Shown in pieces: positions 17,784-27,771 of a stretch of 64,000 bases of DNA. The notes beneath the pieces were generated by a model. It searched no databases, was not told the DNA's origin, and worked only from the letters and a program-made list of their open reading frames with translations. Numbering within the stretch: position 1 is the stretch's first letter; each line of letters starts with the position of its first letter. Origin of the DNA: Arthrobacter jiangjiafuii (GTDB lineage: Bacteria > Actinomycetota > Actinomycetes > Actinomycetales > Micrococcaceae); the NCBI RefSeq assembly GCF_018622995.1, contig NZ_CP076022.1, positions 1,922,001 through 1,986,000 of the forward strand, in the 5' to 3' direction. Both the position numbers and the translations under genes were made by a program.

Positions 17784-18125
17784 CTAGCCCTGGCGGTCCG
17801 TCTTGGCCACGGTGAGCAGTACGGCTGAGTCTTCGACGGCTTCCACCGAGTGCCGGGCCTGCGGAATGATTAGCAGGTCCCCGGCGGATCCCTCCCAGGT
17901 CTCCCCCTCAGACAGCAGCCGGACCCGGCCCTTCAGCACGTAGACCGTGGCTTCACCCGGATTCTCATGCTCGTCCAGGACAAATCCGGCGGTCAGAGCG
18001 ATGATGGTCTGCCGCAGGACATGTTCGTGGCCGCCGTAGACCGTCTGGGCACTGCGGCCGCTCGACGCGCTGCCGGCGATCTGCAGTTGATTCCGCACCA
18101 AGGCGGTCAGGGACTTTTTTTCCAT
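17784..18125 (-). CDS. small cupin-domain protein
   Basis: 113 aa, a single cupin_2 barrel: HENPGEATVYVLKGRVRLL corresponds to motif 1 (His..His/Glu) and AGDLLIIPQARHSVEAVEDS to motif 2. Possible metal ligands are His, Glu and His in these blocks. Such proteins bind small ligands or act as stress-related sensors; no substrate can be named. ATG 18125 (MEKKSLTALV) is preferred over an upstream in-frame start because family similarity begins there. Confidence 0.8.
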   Translation of the reverse strand: MEKKSLTALVRNQLQIAGSASSGRSAQTVYGGHEHVLRQTIIALTAGFVLDEHENPGEATVYVLKGRVRLLSEGETWEGSAGDLLIIPQARHSVEAVEDSAVLLTVAKTDRQG

Positions 18126-18157
18126 GCCTGGCAGTCTACGTGCCTGCCTCACCGAAG

Positions 18158-19237
18158 CTAGGGAACCCGGTTCAGCCATTCGGGGGTACCGAACTTCTCC
18201 GCTACTTTCGCTTCGGCCAGCGCCAGCTCCTCATCGGTGATCCCGGCGGGAACGGCTCCGTAACGGGCGGTGAAGGTCTCCATCATGGTGGCGATGATCT
18301 CTTCCCGGCTCAGGCCGGTCTGCCGGCGCAGCGGGTCGACCCTCTTCTTGGCGCTGGTGGTGCCCTTATCGGAGAGCTTTTCCTTGCCGATCCGCAGCAC
18401 CTCGAGCATTTTATCGGCGTCGATGTCATAGGACATGGTCACGTGATGCAACATGCCGCCGTTGCCGAAGCGTTTCTGCGCGGCGCCGCCGATCTTTCCC
18501 TGGTCGGTCGCGATGTCATTCAGCGGCTGGTACCAGGCCTTAATGCCCAGCTTTTCCAGGGACTCCATCACCCACGAGTCCAGGAAGGGGTAGGAGTCCG
18601 CAAAGCTCAGGCCGTCCACCAGCGACTGCGGTACATAGATGGAATAGGTGATGGCATTGCCGTGCTCCATGAACATCGCACCGCCGCCGCTGATCCGGCG
18701 GACCACCGTTACGCCGTGCTTTTCTGCTCCCTGAGGGTCCACTTCGTTGCGCAGTGACTGGAAACTGCCGATCACCACGGACGGGGCTTCCCATTCCCAG
18801 AACCGGAGCGTGGGGTTGCGCTTGCCCGCACCCACCTCCTCGGCAAGGACTTCGTCCATGGCCACGTGCATCGGCGTGGACAGGGGCGTGGGTCCGATGA
18901 TCTCCCACTGGTGGTCTGTCCAGCCCGTAGCCTTGGCCAGCGCCCGGCGGACGGCGGTGGCAACGGCCTCCGGCGAGAATCCGAACAGCACGGCGTCTGC
19001 GGGCAGGTTGGCCCGGACCGCGGCCGCTATGTCGGCGCCGGTCGTATCCTCGGGAAGCCCTTCCAGCGCCGCATTGATATCGGCCAGGGCGTCATCGGGC
19101 TCGAGGAAGAAGTCACCGCTGAGCGAGACGTCTGCCAGCTTTCCGTCACGGACTTCCAGGTCCACCACGACCAGTTTCCCGCCCACTACCTTGAACTCAC
19201 CGTGGAGGCGGGCGCTGTCCTGTTCCATGCTGCTCAT
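18158..19237 (-). CDS. lplA: lipoate-protein ligase family, accessory domain N-terminal
   Basis: 359 aa. Attaches lipoate to E2/GcvH proteins via lipoyl-AMP. The catalytic biotin/lipoyl-ligase domain (about residues 105-345) carries RRISGGGAMFMEHGNAITYS and the catalytic-lysine block DQGKIGGAAQKR. The small accessory domain, which in E. coli LplA is C-terminal, is recognisable at the N-terminus here (GGKLVVVDLEVRDGKLADVS then GDFFLEPDDALADIN). ATG 19237 has AAGGAAACC upstream. The rearranged order is discussed as a finding. Ligase function is expected but could be lipoyl/octanoyl transfer. Confidence 0.85.
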   Translation of the reverse strand: MSSMEQDSARLHGEFKVVGGKLVVVDLEVRDGKLADVSLSGDFFLEPDDALADINAALEGLPEDTTGADIAAAVRANLPADAVLFGFSPEAVATAVRRALAKATGWTDHQWEIIGPTPLSTPMHVAMDEVLAEEVGAGKRNPTLRFWEWEAPSVVIGSFQSLRNEVDPQGAEKHGVTVVRRISGGGAMFMEHGNAITYSIYVPQSLVDGLSFADSYPFLDSWVMESLEKLGIKAWYQPLNDIATDQGKIGGAAQKRFGNGGMLHHVTMSYDIDADKMLEVLRIGKEKLSDKGTTSAKKRVDPLRRQTGLSREEIIATMMETFTARYGAVPAGITDEELALAEAKVAEKFGTPEWLNRVP

Positions 19238-19258
19238 TCGGTTTCCTTTTCCGCAAGT

Positions 19259-19290
19259 AAAAAGGCCCGCCCGGAGATACCGGGCGGACC
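19259..19290 (-). terminator. rho-independent terminator of rpmE2
   Basis: On the minus strand GGTCCGCCCGG-TATCT-CCGGGCGGGCC followed by TTTTT: an 11-bp stem (one G-U type mismatch) and a U tract, 39 bp after the rpmE2 stop and just before lplA. Confidence 0.9.
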
Positions 19291-19328
19291 TTCTTAGTCT
19301 AGAACCTGTGCTGTTCTGTTCGAACGTA

Positions 19329-19586
19329 TTACTTCTTGGAGCCGAAGCCCTTGAAGCGTGCGTTGAAGCGCTCGACACGGCCGGCGGAGTCCATGATGCG
19401 CTGCTTGCCCGTGTAGAACGGGTGCGACGCGGAGGAGATTTCCACCTCGATGAGGGGGTAGGTGTTGCCATCTTCCCACTCGATCGTCTTGGCGGACGTA
19501 GCCGTGGAGTTGGTCAGGAACGCGGTGTCGGACGCGAGATCGCGGAAGACAACCGGGCCGTACTTCGGGTGAGTATCAGACTTCAA
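19329..19586 (-). CDS. rpmE2: 50S ribosomal protein L31 type B
   Basis: 85 aa. The sequence [19 protein letters not shown] and [20 protein letters not shown] identifies L31. It has no CxxC zinc pairs, so it is the zinc-independent (C-minus) form. The start is TTG at 19586: AGAAGG sits 8 nt upstream and the next residues match the family exactly; no ATG is suitably placed. C-minus L31 is commonly induced under zinc limitation through Zur, but I saw no convincing Zur box in the upstream 130 bp. Confidence 0.93.
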   Translation of the reverse strand: MKSDTHPKYGPVVFRDLASDTAFLTNSTATSAKTIEWEDGNTYPLIEVEISSASHPFYTGKQRIMDSAGRVERFNARFKGFGSKK

Positions 19587-19717
19587 TGTATTACCTTCTT
19601 TTGGTGACTGGATTTTGCCAGGCACTGGTGGTTGAAAGCTTGGATTGTCCCCGTGCCGCGCAGTGAGGCACATTCACGGGGATCAGCAATTCAGCATACC
19701 GCATCCGCAGGCGCTGG

Positions 19718-20671
19718 TTAAAGCGGCACTCCCCAGCCGGTGGTTACCGCCGTGATGCTGGAGGTGATGCCCCTGGCCCGCCCGGCGATCTCCAACCGGA
19801 CCGGCCGGTAATAGTCATCCAGCCATATGGTCAGCCCGGTGGGCAGCATCTCGCCGGCCCCCGCCGGGGAACCCGTTTCCGCACCGGCATCCTCCTCCGG
19901 CGCCGCTGGCGGGATTCCACTGATCCTGGTTCGAACGGCCCCGTTCAGCACGGCTTCGTAGTCAACATCCAGCGACGACATTCCCGCCAGCAGAGCTGCG
20001 ACCCGTTCCGGATTCACGGTCAGTTCCGCAGCGTCGGCCAGCACCGCTGCGTAGGCCTCCTCCGGGGTGCCGGAAGGGTTGGCCGTGATTTTGCCGGTGC
20101 CGGTGTCTACGCTGCCCCCGCCTGCCCCCGCAGTGATCCGCAGCTTCAGCTCGGGATTGACCAGGACGAGCGAAAACTCCGGCGCGGTGGTGAATTCCAC
20201 CGTGTGGGTGCCCTGCGGCAGCCAGCTCGACGCGGTCTCGACGGTCTGGGTGCCGCGGCCGCCGGCGGTCATCGCGGCCCCGATGCAGGTGGCGGCCTCC
20301 GCCGGCGGCATGGGTGCCCCGTCCCGGCGCAACAGGAACTGGCATGCATCCTGGACCGGCTCAGGCATTCCTGCCTGGCTGCCGCTGACGCCCACCCGGG
20401 CCGGTGTTGGTGAGGGGGCAGGCGCCGTGGGTGTCGCCACGGACGGCGCGGTTGTCGGTGCCGCCGGAGCCGGGGTTGATGGCTGGAGCGGGCGGCCCGA
20501 GGGGAACGCCGGGGCGGTTTCCTGGTTCCTCATCTGCTCCGCCGTGGGACCGCAGGATGCCAGCGGAATCACCAGTGGCAGCCCCACCGCCATGCCCAAC
20601 AGCAGGCGGTAGGGCAGCGCAGCCCGGCGGTTTGAGGACCGCGTGGACCGTTTGCCTTGACCAATGTTCAT
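19718..20671 (-). CDS. secreted lipoprotein, unknown function
   Basis: 317 aa. Type II signal peptide: Arg-rich start, hydrophobic helix to about residue 37 and lipobox PLASC with Cys40. A Pro/Thr/Ala-rich linker (residues ~45-95) leads to a mature domain of about 220 residues with two Cys (DACQFLL, AATCIGAAM) that may pair, and a C-terminal LTIWLDDYYRPVRLEI strand typical of LppX/LolA-like lipoproteins that cradle lipids. Function inferred only at fold level. Stands alone, 46 bp before nothing co-directional. Confidence 0.75.
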   Translation of the reverse strand: MNIGQGKRSTRSSNRRAALPYRLLLGMAVGLPLVIPLASCGPTAEQMRNQETAPAFPSGRPLQPSTPAPAAPTTAPSVATPTAPAPSPTPARVGVSGSQAGMPEPVQDACQFLLRRDGAPMPPAEAATCIGAAMTAGGRGTQTVETASSWLPQGTHTVEFTTAPEFSLVLVNPELKLRITAGAGGGSVDTGTGKITANPSGTPEEAYAAVLADAAELTVNPERVAALLAGMSSLDVDYEAVLNGAVRTRISGIPPAAPEEDAGAETGSPAGAGEMLPTGLTIWLDDYYRPVRLEIAGRARGITSSITAVTTGWGVPL

Positions 20672-20771
20672 GGCGTCCCCGGAGGAAGGTTCAGGTGGGT
20701 GATGACGCCGTCAGTGTTGCACCCGGGGCGGCCAAGGGTAAGCGCAGCGGCGTTATCCGGTCAGGTTTTCC

Positions 20772-21584
20772 TCAACCTTGCTGCGGGCGGCATTCCCAGA
20801 ACGCCACGGCACTGGCAGCCGCCACGTTCAGCGAGTCCACTCCCCCGCTCATCGGGATCCGTACGGTGAGGTCGACGGCGGACAGGGTACCGTCGGCGAG
20901 CCCGTCACCTTCAGTGCCGAGCACCAGGGCCAGGCGTTCGTCCCGGCGTGCGCTGAGCTGGTCCAAGGTGAGTGATTCCTCCGTCAGGGCCAGTGCGGCC
21001 GTGACAAAACCGGCGTCGTGCAGCATGGACAGCTGCCCGGGCCATTCGGCGAGCCGCACCCACGGCACCTGGAAGACGGTCCCCATGCTGACCCGGATCG
21101 CCCGGCGGTACAGCGGGTCGGCACAGCGGGGACTGATCAGGACGGCGTCCACGCCCAGTGCCGCTGCAGAGCGGAAGATGGCGCCGATGTTGGTGTGGTC
21201 AACGATGTCCTCCAGCACCGCCACCCGGCGGGCTGAAGCCAGCAGGGGTGCCAGTTCCAGCGGGGCGGGGCGTTCCATGGCGGCCAGGGCCCCGCGGTGC
21301 AGGTGGAAGCCGGTGATCTCCTCGAGGACTTCCGCGGATCCCACATAGGCGGGGACATCCGGGTACCTGTCCAGCAGGTCCTGCAGGTCCGGGATCCATT
21401 TCTCGGCCAGGAAGAAGGACCGGGGCCGATGGCCGGCGTCGAGGGCACGCCGCAGGACCTTGGAGGATTCTGCGATGTACATGCCCTCTTCGGGCTCACG
21501 GCGGCGGCGCAGCGCGGTGTCGGTCAGGTTGGTGTAGTCGGCTACCCGCGGGTCAGTGGCGGTGGATAGGTACAAAAGGCTCAC
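20772..21584 (-). CDS. SpoU/TrmH-family RNA 2'-O-methyltransferase
   Basis: 270 aa. N-terminal substrate-binding domain (GMYIAESSKVLRRALDAGH) and C-terminal SPOUT domain with the three trefoil-knot motifs: EDIVDHTNIGAIFRSAAALG, LVLGTEGDGLADG and IPMSGGVDSLNVAAASAVA. Methylates tRNA or rRNA ribose with SAM; the exact nucleotide is not predictable. GTG 21584 directly abuts the TAA of the upstream TauE gene, so translation is probably coupled. Confidence 0.93.
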   Translation of the reverse strand: MSLLYLSTATDPRVADYTNLTDTALRRRREPEEGMYIAESSKVLRRALDAGHRPRSFFLAEKWIPDLQDLLDRYPDVPAYVGSAEVLEEITGFHLHRGALAAMERPAPLELAPLLASARRVAVLEDIVDHTNIGAIFRSAAALGVDAVLISPRCADPLYRRAIRVSMGTVFQVPWVRLAEWPGQLSMLHDAGFVTAALALTEESLTLDQLSARRDERLALVLGTEGDGLADGTLSAVDLTVRIPMSGGVDSLNVAAASAVAFWECRPQQG

Positions 21585-22463
21585 TTAGGACAGCATATTC
21601 CACAGGGCGAGCAGGCCCAGCAGCACGATGACGATGCGCAGCACCACCGGCGGGAGGCGGCGGCCGACGGCGGCACCCAGGAAGCCGCCGATCAGTGAGC
21701 TCACCGCGATCAGCGCTACGACCGGCCAGACAATCCGGTCGGAGGCAAAGATCAGGTAGGAGGAGGCGGCCACGATGTTCACGCCCAGCACCAGGATGTT
21801 CTTCATGGCGTTGGCGTGCTGGATGGTGCCGTGCAGGAAGATGCCCAGGATGCCGACCAGCAGGATCCCCTGGGCCGCCACGAAGTAGCCGCCGTACACC
21901 CCGGCCAGGTAGATCAGGATCGTCAGGAGCACTGTCTGGCGGCGGGGCGGTTTCGCCGGTGCCGCCACGGCGATGCTGCCGGGGCCCGGAGTGCTAGCGG
22001 ACGAGGCACCGCCGCCGTCATCGTCGCTGCCGTCGCCGAACACTTCCTGGAGCGGCAGGACGGGCACCGATGCCTCGGCCCGCCGGCGGACCCAGGCCTG
22101 CAGGGAGGGCTGGAAGATGACGAACAGCAGGGCGAGAACCACCAGGTACGGAGCCACGGTGCCGAAGACGTCCTCGGGCAGGTGCAGCAGCAATGCGGCA
22201 CCGGTGATCCCGCCCAGGATGGAGGCCGGCAGCAGTCTCAGCAGGGTGGGCTTCAGCCCGGCCAGTTCCCGGCGGTATCCCCAGGAACCGGCGATGTTTC
22301 CGGCAATCAGGCCGGTGGCATTTGAGATGGTCGCAGCTACCGGGGCATACCCCAGGGCCACGAGCACCGGAAAGGTGACCAGTGTGCCGGAGCCGACAAC
22401 GGCGTTGATGGTTCCCGCCCACAAACCGGCGAAAAAGACCACGGCGTCATGAAACAGATCCAC
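21585..22463 (-). CDS. TauE/SafE-family sulfite/anion exporter-like membrane protein
   Basis: 292 aa. Two halves of about four TM helices, each beginning with the family GSGTLVTFPVLVALG and AQGILLVGILGIFL type motifs, separated by a hydrophilic Asp/Gly/Ala-rich loop (residues ~145-175). Family members move sulfite, sulfoacetate or other organic acids; substrate not assignable. GTG 22463. Middle gene of a three-gene minus-strand group with an ABC ATPase upstream and an RNA methyltransferase downstream; no obvious functional link. Confidence 0.85.
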   Translation of the reverse strand: MDLFHDAVVFFAGLWAGTINAVVGSGTLVTFPVLVALGYAPVAATISNATGLIAGNIAGSWGYRRELAGLKPTLLRLLPASILGGITGAALLLHLPEDVFGTVAPYLVVLALLFVIFQPSLQAWVRRRAEASVPVLPLQEVFGDGSDDDGGGASSASTPGPGSIAVAAPAKPPRRQTVLLTILIYLAGVYGGYFVAAQGILLVGILGIFLHGTIQHANAMKNILVLGVNIVAASSYLIFASDRIVWPVVALIAVSSLIGGFLGAAVGRRLPPVVLRIVIVLLGLLALWNMLS

Positions 22464-22487
22464 GGAGCAGGTGCCGTCAGGGACGGA

Positions 22488-23273
22488 TCAGCGGCGCGCG
22501 GTGGCGGACCAGCGGCCGCCGTCGTGCTGGACGTGAAGCGGCAGGTCGAAGGCAGCACTGAGATTCTCTTCGGTGAAGACCTCACTGATGGGACCCGAGG
22601 CAACCACACCGCCGTCGCGCAGGAGCAGTGCATGGGTGAAGCCCGGCGGAACCTCTTCGAGGTGGTGCGTGACCAGGACCATGGCCGGAGCTTCCTCGTC
22701 GGCCGCCAGGCCAGCCAGGCGTGCCACCAGGTCTTCGCGGCCAGCCAGGTCCAACCCGGCGGCCGGCTCGTCCAGGAGCAGCAGCTCGGGGTCGGTCATC
22801 AGGGCACGGGCGATCTGCACACGCTTGCGTTCGCCCTCGCTCAGCGAGGCAAACGGGCGGTTCATGAAGGTGGACATGCCCCACTCGTGGAGCAGGTGGA
22901 AGGCGCGGCGCTCGTCGAGCTTTTCGTACTTTTCCCGCCAGCGGCCGGTCATGCCGTAGGACGCGGTCAGCACGACGTTCAGGACGGTTTCATGCTCGGG
23001 AATCTGGTTGGCCAGGGCTGCGGAGGCCAGTCCGATCCGCGGGCGGAGTTCAAAGACATCGACGGCTCCGAGGACTTCCTCGAGGATGCCGGCAACGCCG
23101 CGGGTGGGATGCATGCGTCCGCCTGCGATCTGCAGCAGAGTGGTCTTTCCGGCCCCGTTGGGTCCCATGATGACCCAGCGCTCACCCTCTTTGACCTGCC
23201 AGTCAACGGCATCCAACAGGGTCTTGCCGCCGCGTACGACACTCACGGCAGCAAATTCAAGAACATCACTCAT
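22488..23273 (-). CDS. ABC transporter ATP-binding protein
   Basis: 261 aa. Walker A GPNGAGKTTLLQIAGG, signature LSEGERKRVQIARAL (LSEGE variant), Walker B LLLLDEPAAGLDL, and switch His in LVTHHLEEVPPG. It resembles the YlmA/ModF-like soluble ATPases that lack a neighbouring permease; no membrane partner is encoded next to it apart from the unrelated TauE. ATG 23273 (MSDVLEF) preferred; another Met at 23285 is in frame. Neither has a clear ribosome site. Divergent from serB. Confidence 0.88.
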   Translation of the reverse strand: MSDVLEFAAVSVVRGGKTLLDAVDWQVKEGERWVIMGPNGAGKTTLLQIAGGRMHPTRGVAGILEEVLGAVDVFELRPRIGLASAALANQIPEHETVLNVVLTASYGMTGRWREKYEKLDERRAFHLLHEWGMSTFMNRPFASLSEGERKRVQIARALMTDPELLLLDEPAAGLDLAGREDLVARLAGLAADEEAPAMVLVTHHLEEVPPGFTHALLLRDGGVVASGPISEVFTEENLSAAFDLPLHVQHDGGRWSATARR

Positions 23274-23401
23274 AGCACTAGACATTAGGCTAAAGAAAGG
23301 GCCGATGGCTAAACGCGCCGCCGCAGCCCGCCCCGCGCCTACCTGTCCGGCCGAGCCGGGACGACACAGCTCCAACCCTAATTTCACGAAACGGATACGT
23401 A

Positions 23402-24391
23402 ATGCCCGCAGAGAACCTCCCCGATTCCAGCCCTGCCCCCGAAGCCGGCACCGCGCCGGAATACGGCGTGGTCAGCTACGGCCGCGAACTGAACGATGCC
23501 TATCTGTCGGCCGTCCAGCAGGCCGTGGCCACGCTGGGCGGGCGGATCCTGGAGTTGGAGAACGCGGCCGGCGACGGTTACGTCGTCACCAAGCTGCTGG
23601 TGGCGTACGACGGCGGGATCGAGACACTGCGCCTGGGCGTCGCCGCTGCTGCGTCAGCGGTCCGGAGCCAGGAGAAACAGGGTTCCGGGGAGCAGGTTTC
23701 CGGGGAGCAGGGGGCGGCAGGCGGGCAGACCGCCGTCGTACCGTCTTCGCTGCTGGAACCGGCGCGGAAGCTGCTGGTCATGGATGTGGACTCCACCCTG
23801 ATCAAGCAGGAAGTCATTGAGCTCCTGGCCGCGCACGCCGGACGCGAAGCCGAAGTTGCGGCGGTGACCGAGGCAGCGATGCGCGGCGATCTGGACTTCG
23901 CCCAGAGCCTGCACCACCGGGTGAAAGCCCTGGCCGGGCTGCCGGTCTCAGTCATCGACGAAGTAGGTGCGCGGATTGAGCTCTCCGACGGTGCCGAAGC
24001 CCTGGTCAAGGAATTCCTGTCCGCCGGGCATGCCGTGGCAGTGGTCTCGGGCGGCTTCAGCCAGGTGCTGGACCCGCTGGCCGCGCGTCTGCAGTTGACC
24101 CATGCCCGGGCGAACCTGTTGGGCATCGCCGGCGGTGTGCTGACCGGTTCCGTGGAGGGGCCGGTGGTGGACCGCGCGGTGAAAGCCCGGTCGTTGCGGG
24201 AGTGGGCTGCCGGATTGGGGATCGAGGAGCGGCACACCATTGCCGTGGGCGACGGCGCGAACGACCTGGACATGCTGGCGGCGGCCGCACTGGGCGTGGC
24301 GTTCAATGCCAAGCCGGCAGTGCAGGCCGCCGCGGATGCCGTGCTGAACCTGCCCAATCTGGACGTGGTGCAGCACTTCGTGAAGCTGTAG
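23402..24391 (+). CDS. serB: phosphoserine phosphatase
   Basis: 329 aa. Final step of serine synthesis. HAD-fold motifs: LLVMDVDSTLIKQEVIELL (DxDST nucleophile), AVVSGGFSQVLDPLA (motif II Ser), and VGDGANDLDMLAAA (motif IV). The N-terminal ~110 residues form the ACT-like regulatory segment, and a low-complexity linker with a repeated GSGEQ/SGEQG (from two near-identical 15-nt units around 23690-23710) joins it to the catalytic domain. ATG 23402 follows a short leader. Confidence 0.94.
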   Translation: MPAENLPDSSPAPEAGTAPEYGVVSYGRELNDAYLSAVQQAVATLGGRILELENAAGDGYVVTKLLVAYDGGIETLRLGVAAAASAVRSQEKQGSGEQVSGEQGAAGGQTAVVPSSLLEPARKLLVMDVDSTLIKQEVIELLAAHAGREAEVAAVTEAAMRGDLDFAQSLHHRVKALAGLPVSVIDEVGARIELSDGAEALVKEFLSAGHAVAVVSGGFSQVLDPLAARLQLTHARANLLGIAGGVLTGSVEGPVVDRAVKARSLREWAAGLGIEERHTIAVGDGANDLDMLAAAALGVAFNAKPAVQAAADAVLNLPNLDVVQHFVKL

Positions 24392-24404
24392 GAACGTACC
24401 GGTG

Positions 24405-25154
24405 CTAGCCGGCAACGCCGAGGTAGTCGGCGCCGCCCACGTATTCGGTGTGGCCGGACGGTACGTCGGCGGTGGCCATGCGGGCCACCTCGGCTCCGAA
24501 CTCCTGCACGGAGTAGAGGCGTCCGGCTTCCTCGCGGCGGGCCTCGATGGCACCGGGGTTGGCGCGGTCCAGCAGGGTGGCGGTGACGGTTCCCTCGATC
24601 ATGTCTCCGGAAACCACCACCAGGGTGATGCCCTTGGCTTCGAGCTGCGGGAGCAGCTCGCGCAGGGCGTCCTCGCCGGCCCGCTTGCTGCGCGCCACGG
24701 GCTCATATTCGGGCATGGTGGGAACCGTGTTGATGAAGTGCGCCTGGTGGCTGGTCACGAACACCACCCGTGATCCCGCGGGCATGGCCTCGGCGGCGGC
24801 CGTGAGCATGTTGACCTGCGCGTCGCGGTTGAGCTTGAGCGCGTAGTCCTCCTCCACACCGGATTCCATGCCGCCGGACGCGTTCAGCACCAGGATGTCC
24901 AGCCCGCCGAAGTTCACCTTAGCGGCGTCGACCAGCGCCGCCGGCCCTTCCGCGGAGGTCAGGTCGGCGCCAACGGCAACTGCCCGGCCGCCGTCGTTCT
25001 CGATGCCGGTAACCACCTTGTTGGCCCGCGGGGCCTTCTGCCGGTAGTTGACCACTACGCCGGCGCCCTCGGCGGCCAGGAACTTGGCCACTTCCGCTCC
25101 GATGCCGCGTGAGGATCCGGTGACGATGGCAGCTTTGCCGTCCAGCAGGCCCAT
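24405..25154 (-). CDS. SDR family oxidoreductase (YEPVARSK subgroup)
   Basis: 249 aa. Rossmann motif AAIVTGSSRGIGAEVAKFL, DLTSAEGPAALVDA and LVLNASGGMESG. At the catalytic site the sequence is MPEYEPVARSKRAGEDALR: the lysine is present but the residue four before it is Val, with a Tyr seven before it, so the active site is not canonical. Substrate unknown. ATG 25154 is preceded by a strong GAAGGAG site. Convergent with serB (13 bp between stops). Confidence 0.85.
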   Translation of the reverse strand: MGLLDGKAAIVTGSSRGIGAEVAKFLAAEGAGVVVNYRQKAPRANKVVTGIENDGGRAVAVGADLTSAEGPAALVDAAKVNFGGLDILVLNASGGMESGVEEDYALKLNRDAQVNMLTAAAEAMPAGSRVVFVTSHQAHFINTVPTMPEYEPVARSKRAGEDALRELLPQLEAKGITLVVVSGDMIEGTVTATLLDRANPGAIEARREEAGRLYSVQEFGAEVARMATADVPSGHTEYVGGADYLGVAG

Positions 25155-25308
25155 AAGTGCTCCTTCATAAAGATTTGTGGAATGTGTCCAACTTTTTGCG
25201 CAACTCATCCCATCCTGCCAGCCCCCGGGGCCGGGCACAGTGGTGGAAACCTCCAAAGGATGGCCCCGGGGACGTGTGGCGGGCATGGCGGCCCGGCGGA
25301 AAGGCTGG

Positions 25309-26859
<1,551 letters not shown>

Positions 26860-27735
26860 ATGTACCGGTTCCTTCTCTCCGGCCGCTGGCTGGGCTGGCT
26901 TGCCCTGGTCTGCGCGCTCTCAGCCATCTGCGTGATGCTGGGCTCATGGCAGATGGACCGCCGGGACGCCATCCGCGAGGACATCGGCAATGTGGTCAAC
27001 AACTACGACGCCGATCCGGTCCCCTTCGAGGAGGCCGCCGGACTGTTCGACTCCTATGACCCGTCCAGGGAATGGACGCCGGTTGAGATGACCGGTGTTT
27101 ACGACACGCAGAACCAGCGCATCGTCCGCAACCGTCCGCTCAGCGGGCGTGCCGGCTACGAAGTGGTTGTCCCGCTGAAGCTCTCCGACGGCACCGCCGT
27201 GGTCATCAACCGCGGCTGGCTGCCCATCGGCAACGACGAGGCGGGGCGCCCTGACACCGTTCCGGCCGCACCCTCCGGCGAGGTCACCGTCGTCGCGCGT
27301 ATCAAACCGGCTGAACCCGCCCTGGACCGCGGGGCCCCGGAGGGTCAACTGGCCTCCATCGACCTGGCCCGGTACCAGGACGAGGTGGGCTACGAGCTGG
27401 TGCAGGGTGCCTATGGCCTGATGGCCACAGAAGATCCGGCCCCTGCTGAGGTACCGGAAGCGGCGCCGAAGCCGTCAGTGGATGAAGGCCCGCACCTGTC
27501 CTATGCCATGCAGTGGTACGCCTTCGGCTTCATGCTGTTTGTGGGCCTGGGCTACGCTGCCCGCCAGGAGGCACTGAACCTGCGGTACGCCGATGAAGAC
27601 GAGTATGAGGATGAGGACGACGACGAAATGATCGCCGCGCATCCCGCACCGAGCGAGCGGCGTCGTCCGCGCAGGCAGCGCGGCAGCACCCAGGAGAATG
27701 AAGAGGACGCACTCCTGGACGCCCAGGGCTACTAG
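26860..27735 (+). CDS. SURF1-family cytochrome oxidase biogenesis protein
   Basis: 291 aa. Typical SURF1 layout: N-terminal TM (residues ~8-28) ending LGSWQMDRRDA, extracytoplasmic domain with VEMTGVYDTQNQRIVRNRPL and VVINRGWLP, and a second TM preceded by GPHLSYAMQWYAFGFM. It helps insert or stabilise haem a in cytochrome c oxidase. The C-terminal cytoplasmic tail is very acidic (EDEYEDEDDDEM) then basic (RRRPRRQR). Functionally linked to ctaA and ctaB later in this window. Confidence 0.93.
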   Translation: MYRFLLSGRWLGWLALVCALSAICVMLGSWQMDRRDAIREDIGNVVNNYDADPVPFEEAAGLFDSYDPSREWTPVEMTGVYDTQNQRIVRNRPLSGRAGYEVVVPLKLSDGTAVVINRGWLPIGNDEAGRPDTVPAAPSGEVTVVARIKPAEPALDRGAPEGQLASIDLARYQDEVGYELVQGAYGLMATEDPAPAEVPEAAPKPSVDEGPHLSYAMQWYAFGFMLFVGLGYAARQEALNLRYADEDEYEDEDDDEMIAAHPAPSERRRPRRQRGSTQENEEDALLDAQGY

Positions 27736-27771
27736 CCCGGCCGGCCCGTGGTCCCGCCCTCCCCCGGAGCG

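Noticed and set aside
19587-19717. Zur box upstream of rpmE2
   Set aside because: No palindrome resembling the actinobacterial TGAAAATGATTTTCA consensus was found.
23305-23401. Short ATG frame (MAKRAAAARPAP) upstream of serB
   Set aside because: It runs out of frame through serB with Arg-rich shadow sequence; no independent stop or family match.
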